A stretch of DNA of 37,962 nucleotides from positions 1 to 37,962 of the forward strand of contig JAFDWK010000006.1 in NCBI GenBank assembly GCA_018268515.1. The letters run 5' to 3'. Below, one piece after another: positions 16,756 to 25,584 of this stretch. Every line of letters starts with the position of its first letter. Positions within the stretch are counted from its first letter, which is position 1. Under the pieces are notes generated by a model. The model was not told the origin of the DNA and searched no databases. It saw only the letters and a program-made list of their open reading frames with translations. The stretch is from Actinomycetota bacterium (GTDB lineage Bacteria > Actinomycetota > Actinomycetes > Actinomycetales > Microbacteriaceae). A program made the translations under genes and the position numbers.

Positions 16756-17499
16756 TCAGTCCGCGGCGAGCGACGCCGCGCCGATGATGCCGGAGGAATT
16801 GCGGTGCACAGCCGCGACGATCGGGGTCTTCAGCTCCAGCAGGGGGAGGAACTTCTCCGGGTGCTTGGACACGCCGCCGCCGACCACGAACAGGTCGGGG
16901 CTGAACAGGAACTCGACGTGCGAGTAGAACTCCTGCAGTCGCGCCGACCATGCCTCCCAGGACAGGCTCTCCCGCTCCATGGCGGAATACGCGCACCACT
17001 TCTCGATCGAGTCGTGATCCCGCCAGAGGTGGCCGAGCTCGGTGTTCGGCAGCAGGACGCCGTCGTAGAGGAAGGCGGAGCCGATGCCGGTGCCGAGGGT
17101 GGTCAGGATCGTCAGGCCCCGCGCGTCGCGGGCGGAGCCGTGCCGCACCTCGGCGACACCCGCCGCGTCGGCGTCGTTCACGAACGTGATCTGACGGCCC
17201 AGCCCGTCCTCGAAGAACCGCTCGGCCTCGAAGCCGACCCAGTCCTTCGAGACGTTGGCGGCGGACAGGGTCTTGCCGTACTTCACGATCGCCGGGAAGG
17301 CGACGCCCAGGGGCAGGTCGGAGTCCTGCACATCCAGCGTCGTGAGCACCTCCTTGACCGCGGTGAGCACGTCCGCAGGGGCCGCGCCCTTGGGTGTGGG
17401 GACCCGGATCCGGTCCGAGTCGAGGGTTCCGTGCTCGAGGTCGACGATCCCCGCCTTGATGCCGGTTCCGCCGATGTCCACGCCGATCGCTTTTGCCAT
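16756..17499 (-). CDS. ppgK: Polyphosphate glucokinase
   Basis: A 247-residue ROK-family kinase that phosphorylates glucose using polyphosphate (and often ATP). It has the N-terminal phosphate-binding 'GVDIGGTGIKAG' (residues 6-17), 'VAFPAIVKYGKT', the Asn-Asp pair in 'FVNDADAAG', 'TTLGTGIGSAFL' and the 'ELGHLW' segment where ordinary ROK kinases have a zinc-binding ExGH. The family is typical of actinobacteria. The ATG at 17499 is preceded by TAGGCT and 7 bases. It is divergent from the SPOR-glnA2-glnE operon, with only 65 bases between starts. Confidence 0.95.
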   Translation of the reverse strand: MAKAIGVDIGGTGIKAGIVDLEHGTLDSDRIRVPTPKGAAPADVLTAVKEVLTTLDVQDSDLPLGVAFPAIVKYGKTLSAANVSKDWVGFEAERFFEDGLGRQITFVNDADAAGVAEVRHGSARDARGLTILTTLGTGIGSAFLYDGVLLPNTELGHLWRDHDSIEKWCAYSAMERESLSWEAWSARLQEFYSHVEFLFSPDLFVVGGGVSKHPEKFLPLLELKTPIVAAVHRNSSGIIGAASLAAD

Positions 17500-17506
17500 G
17501 TGCCAC

Positions 17507-17512
17507 AGCCTA
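17507..17512 (-). promoter_or_regulatory. -10 element (TAGGCT), leaderless, ppgK
   Basis: Minus-strand TAGGCT ends 7 bases before the ATG at 17499. Confidence 0.55.
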
Positions 17513-17532
17513 CCGAGAGCGAGGAGCGCCAG

Positions 17533-17538
17533 TAGGAT
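17533..17538 (+). promoter_or_regulatory. -10 element (TAGGAT) of the SPOR-glnA2-glnE operon
   Basis: TAGGAT lies 26 bases before the ATG at 17565. The leader holds a strong AGGAGGAG ribosome-binding site, in contrast with the leaderless genes nearby. Confidence 0.5.
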
Positions 17539-17564
17539 CGTGACAACGCACAGGAGGAGCAGAC

Positions 17565-17807
17565 ATGGGCGACGCGCAGCACGACGACAGGTTCGACGGC
17601 GAAGGATACGGCGAGCAGAAGTACTGGTTCAACAGCAGGACCGGGAAGGTCGAGTACGGCCTGCTGTCCTCCTCGCTCGATCGCATCGGGCCGTTCGACA
17701 CCGAGGCGGAGGCTGCACGGGCACTGCACATCCTGAGGGAGCGCGCGAAGGCCTGGGCGGACGAGGACGCGGCGGAGGACAGCTGGAGCACGGACGGCGC
17801 CCGATGA
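17565..17807 (+). CDS. Small SPOR-domain-like protein preceding glnA2
   Basis: An 80-residue acidic protein with the conserved 'QKYWFNSRTGKVEYG' start and 'DRIGPFDTEAEAARAL' middle. This is a small actinobacterial family usually annotated as SPOR domain-containing. There is no signal peptide or membrane helix, so a septal peptidoglycan-binding role is doubtful for this version. It has a strong AGGAGGAG ribosome-binding site. Its stop overlaps the glnA2 ATG by four bases, so the two are translationally coupled. A function related to glutamine synthetase is only a guess from the coupling. Confidence 0.75.
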   Translation: MGDAQHDDRFDGEGYGEQKYWFNSRTGKVEYGLLSSSLDRIGPFDTEAEAARALHILRERAKAWADEDAAEDSWSTDGAR

Positions 17808-19150
17808 GCGGAATGGACAAGCAGCGCGACTTCGTGCTGCGCACCATCGAGGAGCGCGGAGTGAAGTTCATCCGGCTCTGGTTCACCGATGTCATCGGCA
17901 CCCTCAAGTCGGTCGCGATCGCCCCCGCCGAGGTCGAGGGCGCCTTCGCGGAAGGCATCGGCTTCGACGGATCCGCGATCGAGGGCCTCACCCGTACCTT
18001 CGAGTCGGACCTTCTCGCGCAGCCGGATCCGACGACTTTCCAGATCCTGCCCTGGCGCGGGGAGATCGACCCCACCGCGCGGATGTTCTGCGACCTGACC
18101 ACCCCGGACGGCCGCCCCGCCGTGGCCGACCCCCGGCACGTGCTCAAGCGCACCCTCGCCAAGGCGGCGGACGCGGGCTTCACGTTCTATACGCACCCCG
18201 AGATCGAGTTCTACCTGCTCAAGTCGTCGCAGTTCGGCCCGGAGGGTCCCGTCCCTGTGGACTCCGCGGGCTACTTCGACAACGTGCCCGGCGGCACGGC
18301 GCACGACTTCCGGCGCAGCGCGGTGCGGATGCTGGAGGATCTCGGCATCTCGGTGGAGTACAGCCACCATGAGGGCGGTCCCGGCCAGAACGAGATCGAC
18401 CTGCGGTACGCGGACGCGCTCACCACCGCCGACAACATCATGACCTTCCGCACGGTCGTCAAGGAGGTGGCGATCGAGCAGGGCGTCTATGCGACGTTCA
18501 TGCCCAAGCCGCTGAACAACCACCCCGGCAGCGGCATGCACACGCACCTGTCGCTGTTCGAGGGCGACCTCAACGCCTTTTACGAAGAGGGCGCCAAATA
18601 CCAGCTCTCGCGTACCGGCCGCCAGTTCATCGCCGGGCTCCTGCGGCACGCCAACGAGATCGCCGCGGTGACGAACCAGTTCGTGAACTCCTACAAGCGT
18701 CTCTGGGGCGGCGACGAGGCTCCGAGCTTCGTCTGCTGGGGCCACGCCAACCGCTCGGCGCTCATCCGGGTGCCGATGTACAAGCCGAACAAGGGGCAGT
18801 CGACCCGCATCGAGTACCGGGCGCTGGACTCCGCGGCCAACCCGTACCTCGCCTTCGCGCTCATGCTCGCGGCCGGGCTCAAGGGCATCGAGGAGGGCTA
18901 CGAGCTGCCGCCGGAGGCCGAGGACAACGTGTGGTCCCTGAGCGATGCCGAGCGCCGCGCCCTCGGCTACGCACCGCTGCCGGCGAGCCTCGACCACGCG
19001 CTGGAGCTCATGGAGGACTCGGAGCTGGTGGCCGAGACGCTCGGCGAACAGGTGTTCAACTACGTCCTGCTGAACAAGCGCAAGGAGTGGGAGGCGTACC
19101 GCGGGCAGGTCACGCCGTTCGAGCTCAAGAGCAACCTCGAACTGCTCTGA
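17804..19150 (+). CDS. glnA2: Type I glutamine synthetase, GlnA2-like
   Basis: A 448-residue glutamine synthetase (glutamate + ammonia + ATP). Motifs seen: 'FDGSAIEGLTR' (start of the active-site region), 'HPEIEFYLL' and 'HHEGGPGQNEIDL' with metal-binding Glu residues, 'NNHPGSGMHTHLSLF' and the Arg-rich 'SALIRVPMY'. It lacks the insertion present in the longer GlnA1 here (474 residues). Tyr366 in 'GYELPPEAED' aligns with the adenylylation site, but the surrounding sequence differs from the canonical 'DLYELPPEE'. It is followed after 9 bases by glnE. In mycobacteria GlnA2 is dispensable and GlnA1 is the main enzyme. ATG 17813 is an alternative start. Confidence 0.95.
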   Translation: MSGMDKQRDFVLRTIEERGVKFIRLWFTDVIGTLKSVAIAPAEVEGAFAEGIGFDGSAIEGLTRTFESDLLAQPDPTTFQILPWRGEIDPTARMFCDLTTPDGRPAVADPRHVLKRTLAKAADAGFTFYTHPEIEFYLLKSSQFGPEGPVPVDSAGYFDNVPGGTAHDFRRSAVRMLEDLGISVEYSHHEGGPGQNEIDLRYADALTTADNIMTFRTVVKEVAIEQGVYATFMPKPLNNHPGSGMHTHLSLFEGDLNAFYEEGAKYQLSRTGRQFIAGLLRHANEIAAVTNQFVNSYKRLWGGDEAPSFVCWGHANRSALIRVPMYKPNKGQSTRIEYRALDSAANPYLAFALMLAAGLKGIEEGYELPPEAEDNVWSLSDAERRALGYAPLPASLDHALELMEDSELVAETLGEQVFNYVLLNKRKEWEAYRGQVTPFELKSNLELL

Positions 19151-19159
19151 TCGGGGGTC

Positions 19160-22141
19160 GTGGTGCCCCGGTTCGACGATTCGCTCTCCCTGTCCGCGCT
19201 CGCCCGGCTGGGCTTCGTGGGGCTGTCCGCGGCCTCCGCCGGCCTGGAGGAGCTCTCCGGCATCACCGGGGTCGCGCCGTCGACGATGATCGCGTCGCTG
19301 CACGGCGCGGACCCGGATGAGGCACTGACGGGACTCATCCGGGTCGCCCGTCGGGACTCCGCTGCGGTCGCCGAGGTGCTCGGCGACGAGGCCGCCCGCG
19401 CACGGGCCTGGGCGGTCTTCGGTGCCTCGCCCGGAACGGGACGCTTCTTCGAACGCCGTCCCGAGGAGCTCGCCCTGCTGCTCGCGGATCGCCCTGCGCT
19501 GCCGACCGCGCAGGAGCTGCGCGATGCGCTCCTCGCGGCTGTCGGCGCCGTCGGTGGCTTCGCGGCAGCGGGGGATGCGGCGGCGCGGGTGGCGCTGCGC
19601 GTCGCCTACCGGCGGGCGGTCGCCGGCATCGCCGCCTGGGATCTCGCGGCGGCGGATCCGGTCGAGGCGGTGGCGACGGTCTCGGCCGCGCTCGCGGATG
19701 CGGCGTCGGCGGCGCTCGAGGCCGCCCTCGCGGTGGCCCGCACGGCCGCTGCCGGATCCGACGACGTGCGTCGGGAGGTCGCGCTGACCCGGCTCGCGAT
19801 CATCGGGATGGGCAAGACCGGGGCGCGCGAGCTCAACTACGTCAGCGACGTGGATGTGATCTTCGTCGCCGGCACCGCGGATGAGGATCAGCTGGCGGAG
19901 CCCCGGGCGATCGACATCGCCACCCGGCTCGCCCGCGACACGATGCAGGCGCTCGCGGGCATCGAGGCGGAGCCGCCGCTCTGGGAGGTGGACGCGGCCC
20001 TGCGACCGGAAGGCAAGCAGGGCGCGCTGGTGCGGTCGCTGGCTTCGCATGTCGCCTATTACGACCGCTGGGCCAAGAGCTGGGAGTTCCAGGCGCTGCT
20101 GAAGGCCCGCCCGGTCGCCGGCGACGTGCAGCTGGGCGATGCCTATGTCGCGGCCGTGCAGCCCAAGGTGTGGTCGAGCGCGGCGCGTGAGGACTTCGTC
20201 GGCAGCGTGCAGCGCATGCGCGAGCGCGTCACCGAGAACATCGCCCCGGAGGACGTGCCGTACCAGCTCAAGCTCGGCCCGGGGGGCCTGCGCGATATCG
20301 AGTTCACGGTGCAGCTGCTGCAGCTCGTGCACGGCCTCACGGATCCGCGGATCCGTACCCGCGGCACGCTGGAGTCGCTGGAGGCGCTCGTCACCGGCGG
20401 CTACATCGGCCGCGCCGAGGCCGGGCTGTTCGCGCAGGACTATCGCGTGCTGCGGCTGATCGAGCACCGGCTGCAGCTGCGCGAGATGCACCGCACCCAC
20501 CTCGTGCCCCGCGGGGAGGATGCGCTGCGCGTGCTCGGCCGCGCGACCGGTCTCGCAGACACCGCCGAGGGCATCCGGAAGGTGTGGGAGGACGTGCGCC
20601 GCGAGGTGCGCGACCTGCACACCCGCCTGTTCTATCGTCCGCTGCTGAGCGCCGTCGCCTCGCTGCCCGAGGAGGAGCGCACCCTCTCCACGGATCAGGC
20701 GCACGATCGCCTCGCCGCGATCGGGTTCCGCGACCCGGCGGGGGCGCTCCGCCACATCGGGGCGCTCACCACCGGCCTCAGCCGCAAGGCGACGATCCAG
20801 AAGCACCTGATGCCGATCATGGTGCGCTGGTTCGCGGACGGCACGGATCCCGATTACGGCCTGATCGCGTTCCGGCGCATCAGCGAACGGCTCGGCGACA
20901 CACCCTGGTTCCTGCGCATGCTGCGGGATTCGTCGGGGGCGGCGGAGCGCCTCACCCGCGTGCTGTCCACATCGCGTTACATCGGGGAGCTCATGGAGTG
21001 GATCCCCGAGTCGGTCGCGTGGCTGGAGAGCACCGAGCAGTTGCGCCCGCGGCCCTGGCAGGCCCTCGACGAGGAGTCCAGGGCGATCCAGACCCGGCAC
21101 GACACGATCCTCGAGGCCATGCGGTCCGTGCGCGCACTGCGGCGCCGGGAACTGCTGCGCACCGCGATGGGGGCCGCGCTGGACGTGCTCACGATCGACG
21201 AAGTCGCGGTCGCGCTCACCGGGATCATGGACGCCACCATCCAGGCGGCGCTGCGCGCGGTGCGCCGCGATGTCGTGCCGGAGGAGGACGACGCCCTGGA
21301 CTTCTCCGTGATCGGGATGGGGCGCTTCGGCGGCGCCGAGCTCGGATTCGGGTCCGACGCCGACGTGCTGTTCGTGTACGACGCGAACGGCGTGGAGCCG
21401 CAGCGCGCGCAGCAGCTCGCGGCGCGGATCGTGGCCGGGCTGCGGGAGCATCTGACCGATCACCGGCTGCCGCTGGAGCTCGATGCGGATCTGCGCCCGG
21501 AGGGCCGCAACGGTCCGCTCGTGCGCACGCTCGAGGCCTACGCCGCGTACTACCGGCGGTGGTCGCTGTCCTGGGAGGCGCAGGCGCTGCTGCGCGCCCG
21601 GGGCGTGGCGGGCAGCCACAAGCTCATCGAGCGGTTCCTCGGGCTCGCCGACGGCGTGCGCTACCCGGAGACGCTGGATCTGGCCTCCCTGCGCGAGATC
21701 AAGCGGATCAAGGCGCGGGTCGAGGGGGAGCGGCTGCCGCAGGGCGTGGATCCGCGCCGTCATCTCAAGCTCGGACCCGGGACGCTCAGTGACGTGGAGT
21801 GGCTGATCCAGATCGTGCAGCTGCAGCACGCGCACGCGGTGCCGGCCCTGCGCACCACGTCCACGCTCGGGGCGCTCGACGTCGCCGTCGAGGCCGGGTT
21901 CATCCCCGCCGCGGCGGCGGCGCGCCTGCGCGAGGCGTGGCGCCTGTCCAGCCGGCTCCGCTCCGCGATGACGCTGCTCACCGGCCAGACCAGGGACGTG
22001 CTGCCGACCGACCCGCGCGAGCTCGACGGCGTCGGCCGGATCCTCGGCTATCCGGATCGGTCGGCGGCGGCGGTCGAGGAGGAGTACCTGCGGGTCACCC
22101 GCCGTGCGCGGAAGGCGTTCGAGACGCTGTTCTACGGCTGA
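19160..22141 (+). CDS. glnE: Glutamine synthetase adenylyltransferase/deadenylase
   Basis: A 993-residue protein with two nucleotidyltransferase domains of the polymerase-beta fold. The N-terminal one, with Asp230 and Asp232 ('NYVSDVDVIFV'), corresponds to the adenylyl-removing domain. The C-terminal one, with Asp733 and Asp735 ('GFGSDADVLFVYD'), corresponds to the adenylylating domain. Each is followed by a GlnD/E-type regulatory helical domain ('KLGPGGLRDIEFTVQ', 'KLGPGTLSDVEWLIQ'). It controls glutamine synthetase by modifying a tyrosine, most plausibly Tyr402 of the neighbouring GlnA1. The start is GTG at 19160 or 19163, both near a GGGGG ribosome-binding site. It is the last gene of the SPOR-glnA2-glnE operon and converges on glnA1. 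Confidence 0.96.
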   Translation: MVPRFDDSLSLSALARLGFVGLSAASAGLEELSGITGVAPSTMIASLHGADPDEALTGLIRVARRDSAAVAEVLGDEAARARAWAVFGASPGTGRFFERRPEELALLLADRPALPTAQELRDALLAAVGAVGGFAAAGDAAARVALRVAYRRAVAGIAAWDLAAADPVEAVATVSAALADAASAALEAALAVARTAAAGSDDVRREVALTRLAIIGMGKTGARELNYVSDVDVIFVAGTADEDQLAEPRAIDIATRLARDTMQALAGIEAEPPLWEVDAALRPEGKQGALVRSLASHVAYYDRWAKSWEFQALLKARPVAGDVQLGDAYVAAVQPKVWSSAAREDFVGSVQRMRERVTENIAPEDVPYQLKLGPGGLRDIEFTVQLLQLVHGLTDPRIRTRGTLESLEALVTGGYIGRAEAGLFAQDYRVLRLIEHRLQLREMHRTHLVPRGEDALRVLGRATGLADTAEGIRKVWEDVRREVRDLHTRLFYRPLLSAVASLPEEERTLSTDQAHDRLAAIGFRDPAGALRHIGALTTGLSRKATIQKHLMPIMVRWFADGTDPDYGLIAFRRISERLGDTPWFLRMLRDSSGAAERLTRVLSTSRYIGELMEWIPESVAWLESTEQLRPRPWQALDEESRAIQTRHDTILEAMRSVRALRRRELLRTAMGAALDVLTIDEVAVALTGIMDATIQAALRAVRRDVVPEEDDALDFSVIGMGRFGGAELGFGSDADVLFVYDANGVEPQRAQQLAARIVAGLREHLTDHRLPLELDADLRPEGRNGPLVRTLEAYAAYYRRWSLSWEAQALLRARGVAGSHKLIERFLGLADGVRYPETLDLASLREIKRIKARVEGERLPQGVDPRRHLKLGPGTLSDVEWLIQIVQLQHAHAVPALRTTSTLGALDVAVEAGFIPAAAAARLREAWRLSSRLRSAMTLLTGQTRDVLPTDPRELDGVGRILGYPDRSAAAVEEEYLRVTRRARKAFETLFYG

Positions 22142-22245
22142 CCGCGACGCCGGCGGAAGAGCGACGCCCGCCGCGCGATCCGGGACGGGCACCGTGGCAT
22201 AGCTGTGAGTCTGCTGTGAAAGAACACGCCGCGGTGCCGGGAGAC

Positions 22246-22283
22246 GACGAACGCTCCCGGCCGCGGGGCCGGGAGCGTTCGTC
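22246..22283. terminator. Perfect 17-bp hairpin between glnE and glnA1
   Basis: Arms 22246-22262 and 22267-22283 enclose a GCGG loop. It lies between convergent genes and probably serves both as a bidirectional terminator. Confidence 0.8.
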
Positions 22284-22294
22284 GGATCGGGGGA

Positions 22295-23719
22295 TCAGAC
22301 GCCGAAGTAGAGCTCGTACTCGTACGGGTGCGGGCGCTGGGCCATCGGCAGGATCTCGTTGTTGTACTTGTAGGAGATCCAGGTCTCGATGAGCTCCTCG
22401 GTGAACACGCCGCCCTCGAGGAGGAAGTCGTGGTCGGCGCGCAGAGCCTCGAGCGAGTCCAGCAGGGAGTTCGGCACCTGCGGGATGTTCTTGGCCTCCT
22501 CCGGGGGAAGCTCGTAGAGGTCCTTGTCGATCGGCTCCAGCGGCTCGATGCGGTTGCGGATGCCGTCCAGGCCCGCCATGAGCTGCGCGGCGAACGCCAG
22601 GTACGGGTTGCCCGACGCGTCCGGAACACGGAACTCGATGCGCTTGGCCTTCGGGTTGGAGCCCGTGAGCGGGATGCGGATCGCGGCGGAGCGGTTGCCG
22701 GCGGAGTAGGCCAGGTTCACCGGCGCCTCGAAGTGCTTCACCAGACGGTGGTAGCTGTTCAGCGTCGGGTTGGTGAAGGCGAGCACGGCGTGCGCGTGCT
22801 TGAGGAGGCCCCCGATGTACCAGCGCGCGGTGTCGCTGAGCTGGCCGTAGCCGTTCTCGTCGAAGAACAGCGGCTTGCCGTCCAGCCACAGGGACTGGTG
22901 GGTGTGCATGCCGGATCCGTTGTCGCCGAACAGCGGCTTCGGCATGAACGTGACCGTCTTGCCCCACTCCGCTGCCGTGTTCTTGATGATGTACTTGAAC
23001 TTCAGGATGTCGTCGGCCGCGTGCACCATGGTGTCGAAGCGGTAGTTGATCTCCTGCTGCCCGGCGGTGCCGACCTCGTGGTGCGAGCGCTCGAGGTGGA
23101 AGCCCGCCTCGATCAGGTTCAGCGTCATGTGATCGCGCAGATCGGCGGTCTTGTCCACCGGCGCGACGGGGAAGTAGCCGCCCTTGAACGGCGTCTTGTT
23201 GCCGAGGTTGCCGCCCTCCTCCTCGCGGCCGCTGTTCCACGCGGCCTCCTCGGAGTCGACCTTGTAGAAGCTCTCGCCGGCGGTGACGGAATAGCGCACG
23301 TCGTCGAAGATGTAGAACTCGGCCTCGGGGGCGAAGTAGGCGGTGTCGGCGATCCCGGTCGAGGCGAGGTACTTCTCGGCCTTCTTGGCGACCTGGCGCG
23401 GGTCCTTGCTGTAGATCTCGCCTGTGCGCGGGTTGTAGATGTCGAAGACCATGACGAGCGTCTTGGCCTCGCGGAACTGGTCGATGTAAGCGGTCGTCAC
23501 GTCGGGGATGAGCTGCATGTCCGACTCGTGGATCGACGCGAAGCCGCGGATCGAAGAGCCGTCGAACAGCTGACCGTTGGCGAAGAAGTCCTCGTCGACC
23601 GTCGCGGCCGGGATGTTGAAGTGCTGCTGCACGCCGGGCAGGTCGGTGAAGCGGATGTCGAGGAACTTGACGTCGTTGTCGCGGATGTACGCGAGCACGT
23701 CGGCGGGGGTGGTGAACAT
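22295..23719 (-). CDS. glnA: Type I glutamine synthetase (GlnA1, main enzyme)
   Basis: A 474-residue GSI-beta type glutamine synthetase, the probable main ammonia-assimilating enzyme. It shows '[16 protein letters not shown]', '[10 protein letters not shown]', '[14 protein letters not shown]', '[11 protein letters not shown]' and '[10 protein letters not shown]'. Tyr402 in '[13 protein letters not shown]' is the canonical adenylylation site for GlnE. The insertion around residues 145-175 is typical of the beta subtype. The ATG at 23719 has an AGGAG ribosome-binding site. Upstream lie a TAACCT -10 and a GlnR-box-like array, so nitrogen control by GlnR is likely. It is transcribed alone and converges on glnE. 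Confidence 0.97.
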   Translation of the reverse strand: MFTTPADVLAYIRDNDVKFLDIRFTDLPGVQQHFNIPAATVDEDFFANGQLFDGSSIRGFASIHESDMQLIPDVTTAYIDQFREAKTLVMVFDIYNPRTGEIYSKDPRQVAKKAEKYLASTGIADTAYFAPEAEFYIFDDVRYSVTAGESFYKVDSEEAAWNSGREEEGGNLGNKTPFKGGYFPVAPVDKTADLRDHMTLNLIEAGFHLERSHHEVGTAGQQEINYRFDTMVHAADDILKFKYIIKNTAAEWGKTVTFMPKPLFGDNGSGMHTHQSLWLDGKPLFFDENGYGQLSDTARWYIGGLLKHAHAVLAFTNPTLNSYHRLVKHFEAPVNLAYSAGNRSAAIRIPLTGSNPKAKRIEFRVPDASGNPYLAFAAQLMAGLDGIRNRIEPLEPIDKDLYELPPEEAKNIPQVPNSLLDSLEALRADHDFLLEGGVFTEELIETWISYKYNNEILPMAQRPHPYEYELYFGV

Positions 23720-23754
23720 GCATCAACTCCTGGAGGAACGGGGGCGGTCGAGCG

Positions 23755-23768
23755 ACCTGCAAGCAGGT
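23755..23768. promoter_or_regulatory. Inverted repeat ACCTGC-AA-GCAGGT at the glnA1 transcription start
   Basis: Six-base perfect arms surround AA and overlap the predicted -10/start region of glnA1. It could be an operator half of unknown factor or a small 5' hairpin. Confidence 0.35.
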
Positions 23769-23770
23769 TA
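23765..23770 (-). promoter_or_regulatory. -10 element (TAACCT) of glnA1
   Basis: Minus-strand TAACCT, with a predicted start near 23758, gives a leader of about 39 nt with an AGGAG ribosome-binding site. Confidence 0.45.
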
Positions 23771-23780
23771 CGGGCGAGGG

Positions 23781-23818
23781 ATGACGCGGCCGTGTCTGGA
23801 ATGTTTCGGGCGTGTTAC
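23781..23818 (-). promoter_or_regulatory. GlnR-box-like array upstream of glnA1
   Basis: On the minus strand the pattern is GTAAC-n6-GAAAC-n6-GACAC-n6-GTCAT. The first two boxes fit the actinobacterial GlnR consensus (gTnAc-n6-GaAAc) exactly, and the 11-base periodicity continues through the weaker second pair. It ends 11 bases upstream of the -10. This is strong contextual evidence for control by the OmpR-type nitrogen regulator GlnR, which is not encoded here. Confidence 0.7.
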
Positions 23819-23941
23819 ACGACAGAGGTCTGCTGCGAGTGCGCCGGAGGATTCTTCCCGTGTTTCGTCATGTGGCCTTGGATGACGGAGCGCGTCGTGC
23901 TGGCGAGCGGTGGAGGCGCGATCGATGGTTCGATCCTGGGC

Positions 23942-24841
23942 ATGACAACGCACCGAGTGAACCGCCTCCTGTCCGCCCTCGCCGTGGCGGCCGTCGGGAT
24001 GATGGCGCTCGCCGGCTGCGCGCCCGGATCCGCCTCGGCCTCGTCCGACGCGAAGCACATCGTGATCGGCGCCGATGACGGGAACGAGCAGTACTGGACG
24101 ATCCTGAAGGGCAAGCTCAAGGCCGAGGGGATCGACCTCGAGGTCCGCACGCTCAACGACGGCGTCCAGCTCAATCAGGGCGTCCAGGACGGCGCGCTGG
24201 ACGTGAACCTGTTCCAGCATCTGATCTTCCTGTCGCAGTTCAACGTCAAGAACGGCGGGTCGCTGGTCCCCGTCGGCGCGACCGCGGTCTATCCGCTCGC
24301 GCTCTACTCAGAGAAGTACCACGACGTGAGAGACCTGCCCGCGGGAGCCACGGTCGCGGTGCCGAACAATCCGACCAACCTCGCCCGCGCGCTGCTCAAC
24401 CTGCAGAAGGCGGGCCTGCTCACCCTGAAGGGCGGGGGCGATGCGCTCGCCACGCCGGACGACGTGCAGACCTCGTCGATCACGCTCAAGCCGGTCGACG
24501 CGAACCAGACGGTCACCGCGCTCAAGGACGGCAGTGCCCAGGCGGCCGTGGTGAACAACACACAGGCGCAGAAGGGCGGCCTCGGCGACGACCTGATCGT
24601 CTTCAAGGAGAACCTCGACGATCCGAAGCTCGCCCCGTACATCAACGTGTTCGTGACCCGCGCCGACAAGAAGGACGACCCGCGCTGGGCGAAGCTCGTG
24701 GCCGCGTACCACTCGCCGGAGGTCGAGGCGGCCGTGACGGCGCTCAACCAGAAGAACCTGAAGTTCCAGACGAGCTGGACGGCGGCGAAGCTGGGGGAGG
24801 AGCTCACCTCGCTGCAGACCGCGCTCAAGGCCAAGGGCTGA
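23942..24841 (+). CDS. metQ: MetQ/NlpA-type substrate-binding lipoprotein
   Basis: A 299-residue extracytoplasmic binding protein of the NLPA family, feeding a methionine-type ABC importer. It has a lipoprotein signal peptide with the lipobox 'LAGC' and the acylated Cys26. The mature part shows 'VRTLNDGVQLNQGVQDGALDVNLFQH' and 'VAVPNNPTNLARALLNL', both characteristic of MetQ. I chose the ATG at 23942 because it gives a proper signal peptide; the frame is open far upstream over the glnA1 antisense without coding character. metN begins 5 bases after the stop. The substrate is likely methionine or a related amino acid; no SAM riboswitch was seen. Confidence 0.93.
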   Translation: MTTHRVNRLLSALAVAAVGMMALAGCAPGSASASSDAKHIVIGADDGNEQYWTILKGKLKAEGIDLEVRTLNDGVQLNQGVQDGALDVNLFQHLIFLSQFNVKNGGSLVPVGATAVYPLALYSEKYHDVRDLPAGATVAVPNNPTNLARALLNLQKAGLLTLKGGGDALATPDDVQTSSITLKPVDANQTVTALKDGSAQAAVVNNTQAQKGGLGDDLIVFKENLDDPKLAPYINVFVTRADKKDDPRWAKLVAAYHSPEVEAAVTALNQKNLKFQTSWTAAKLGEELTSLQTALKAKG

Positions 24842-24846
24842 GCCGG

Positions 24847-25584
24847 ATGGCATCGGTCATCGCGTTCGATGCCGTCTCCAAGGCGTATCCCGCCGGGGGG
24901 CCGGGGAACTCCCGCACCCCCGGCGGGTTCGTGGCGGTCGAGGACGCGAGCTTCACGGTCGAGCCCGGCTCGATCGTCGGCGTCATCGGCTACTCCGGGG
25001 CCGGCAAGTCCACGCTGGTGCGGCTCATCAACGGCCTCGAGCGTCCCTCCTCCGGCGCAGTGCGCGTGCTCGGCGTGGACGTCGGCCGCGCGTCGGCGGC
25101 GGAGCTGCGAGGCCTGCGCGGGCGCATCGGCATGATCTTCCAGCAGTTCAACCTCTTCCATGCGCGCACGGTGCGCGGCAATGTCGCGTACCCGCTGCGT
25201 GTCGCCGGCTGGAAGAAAGCCGACATCGACGCACGGGTCGCCGAGCTCCTGGACTTCGTCGGCCTCGCCGACAAGGCGGGTCAGCGACCGCGGCGGCTCT
25301 CCGGCGGCCAGAAGCAGCGCGTCGGCATCGCCCGCGCCATCGCGACGAGCCCCGAGCTGCTGCTCGCGGACGAGGCGACGAGCGCCCTGGATCCGCAGAC
25401 CACCGCGGAGGTGCTGGATCTGCTCCGCGAGATCAATCGCCGCCTGGGCATCACCATGGTCGTGATCACCCATCAGATCTCGATCGTGCACGAGCTGTGC
25501 GATCGGGTCGTCGTGATGGACCGGGGGAGGATCGTCGATCACGGCGACACGTATCGGGTGTTCGCGAACCCCGTGCCGCGCTGA
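24847..25584 (+). CDS. metN: MetN-type ABC ATPase domain, truncated by a frameshift
   Basis: A 245-residue ATPase with Walker A 'GYSGAGKST' (48-56), Q-loop 'FQQFNLFH', signature 'LSGGQKQR' (151-158), Walker B 'LLLADEATSALD' (171-182) and the H-loop 'ITHQIS'. It resembles MetN up to 'YRVFANPV', then stops at 25584, about 100 residues short of the family. The missing C-terminal NIL domain is encoded immediately downstream in another frame (to 25910). A single missing base near 25576-25580 would restore one ORF of about 350 residues. The ATPase core is complete and may still work without its allosteric domain. A sequencing error is equally possible. Confidence 0.85.
   Translation: MASVIAFDAVSKAYPAGGPGNSRTPGGFVAVEDASFTVEPGSIVGVIGYSGAGKSTLVRLINGLERPSSGAVRVLGVDVGRASAAELRGLRGRIGMIFQQFNLFHARTVRGNVAYPLRVAGWKKADIDARVAELLDFVGLADKAGQRPRRLSGGQKQRVGIARAIATSPELLLADEATSALDPQTTAEVLDLLREINRRLGITMVVITHQISIVHELCDRVVVMDRGRIVDHGDTYRVFANPVPR

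Noticed and set aside
17510-22192. Very long minus-strand open frame (1560 codons) opposite glnA2 and glnE
   Set aside because: It mirrors the codon structure of the true genes in high-GC DNA, shows no recognisable domain and is rich in Arg/Gly/Ala from reversed codons.
22328-23941. N-terminal extension of metQ by over 500 codons across glnA1
   Set aside because: The extension is antisense to glnA1, and the ATG at 23942 gives a proper lipoprotein signal peptide.
23819-23941. SAM riboswitch before metQNI
   Set aside because: No conserved SAM riboswitch core or stem pattern could be found in the 123 available bases.
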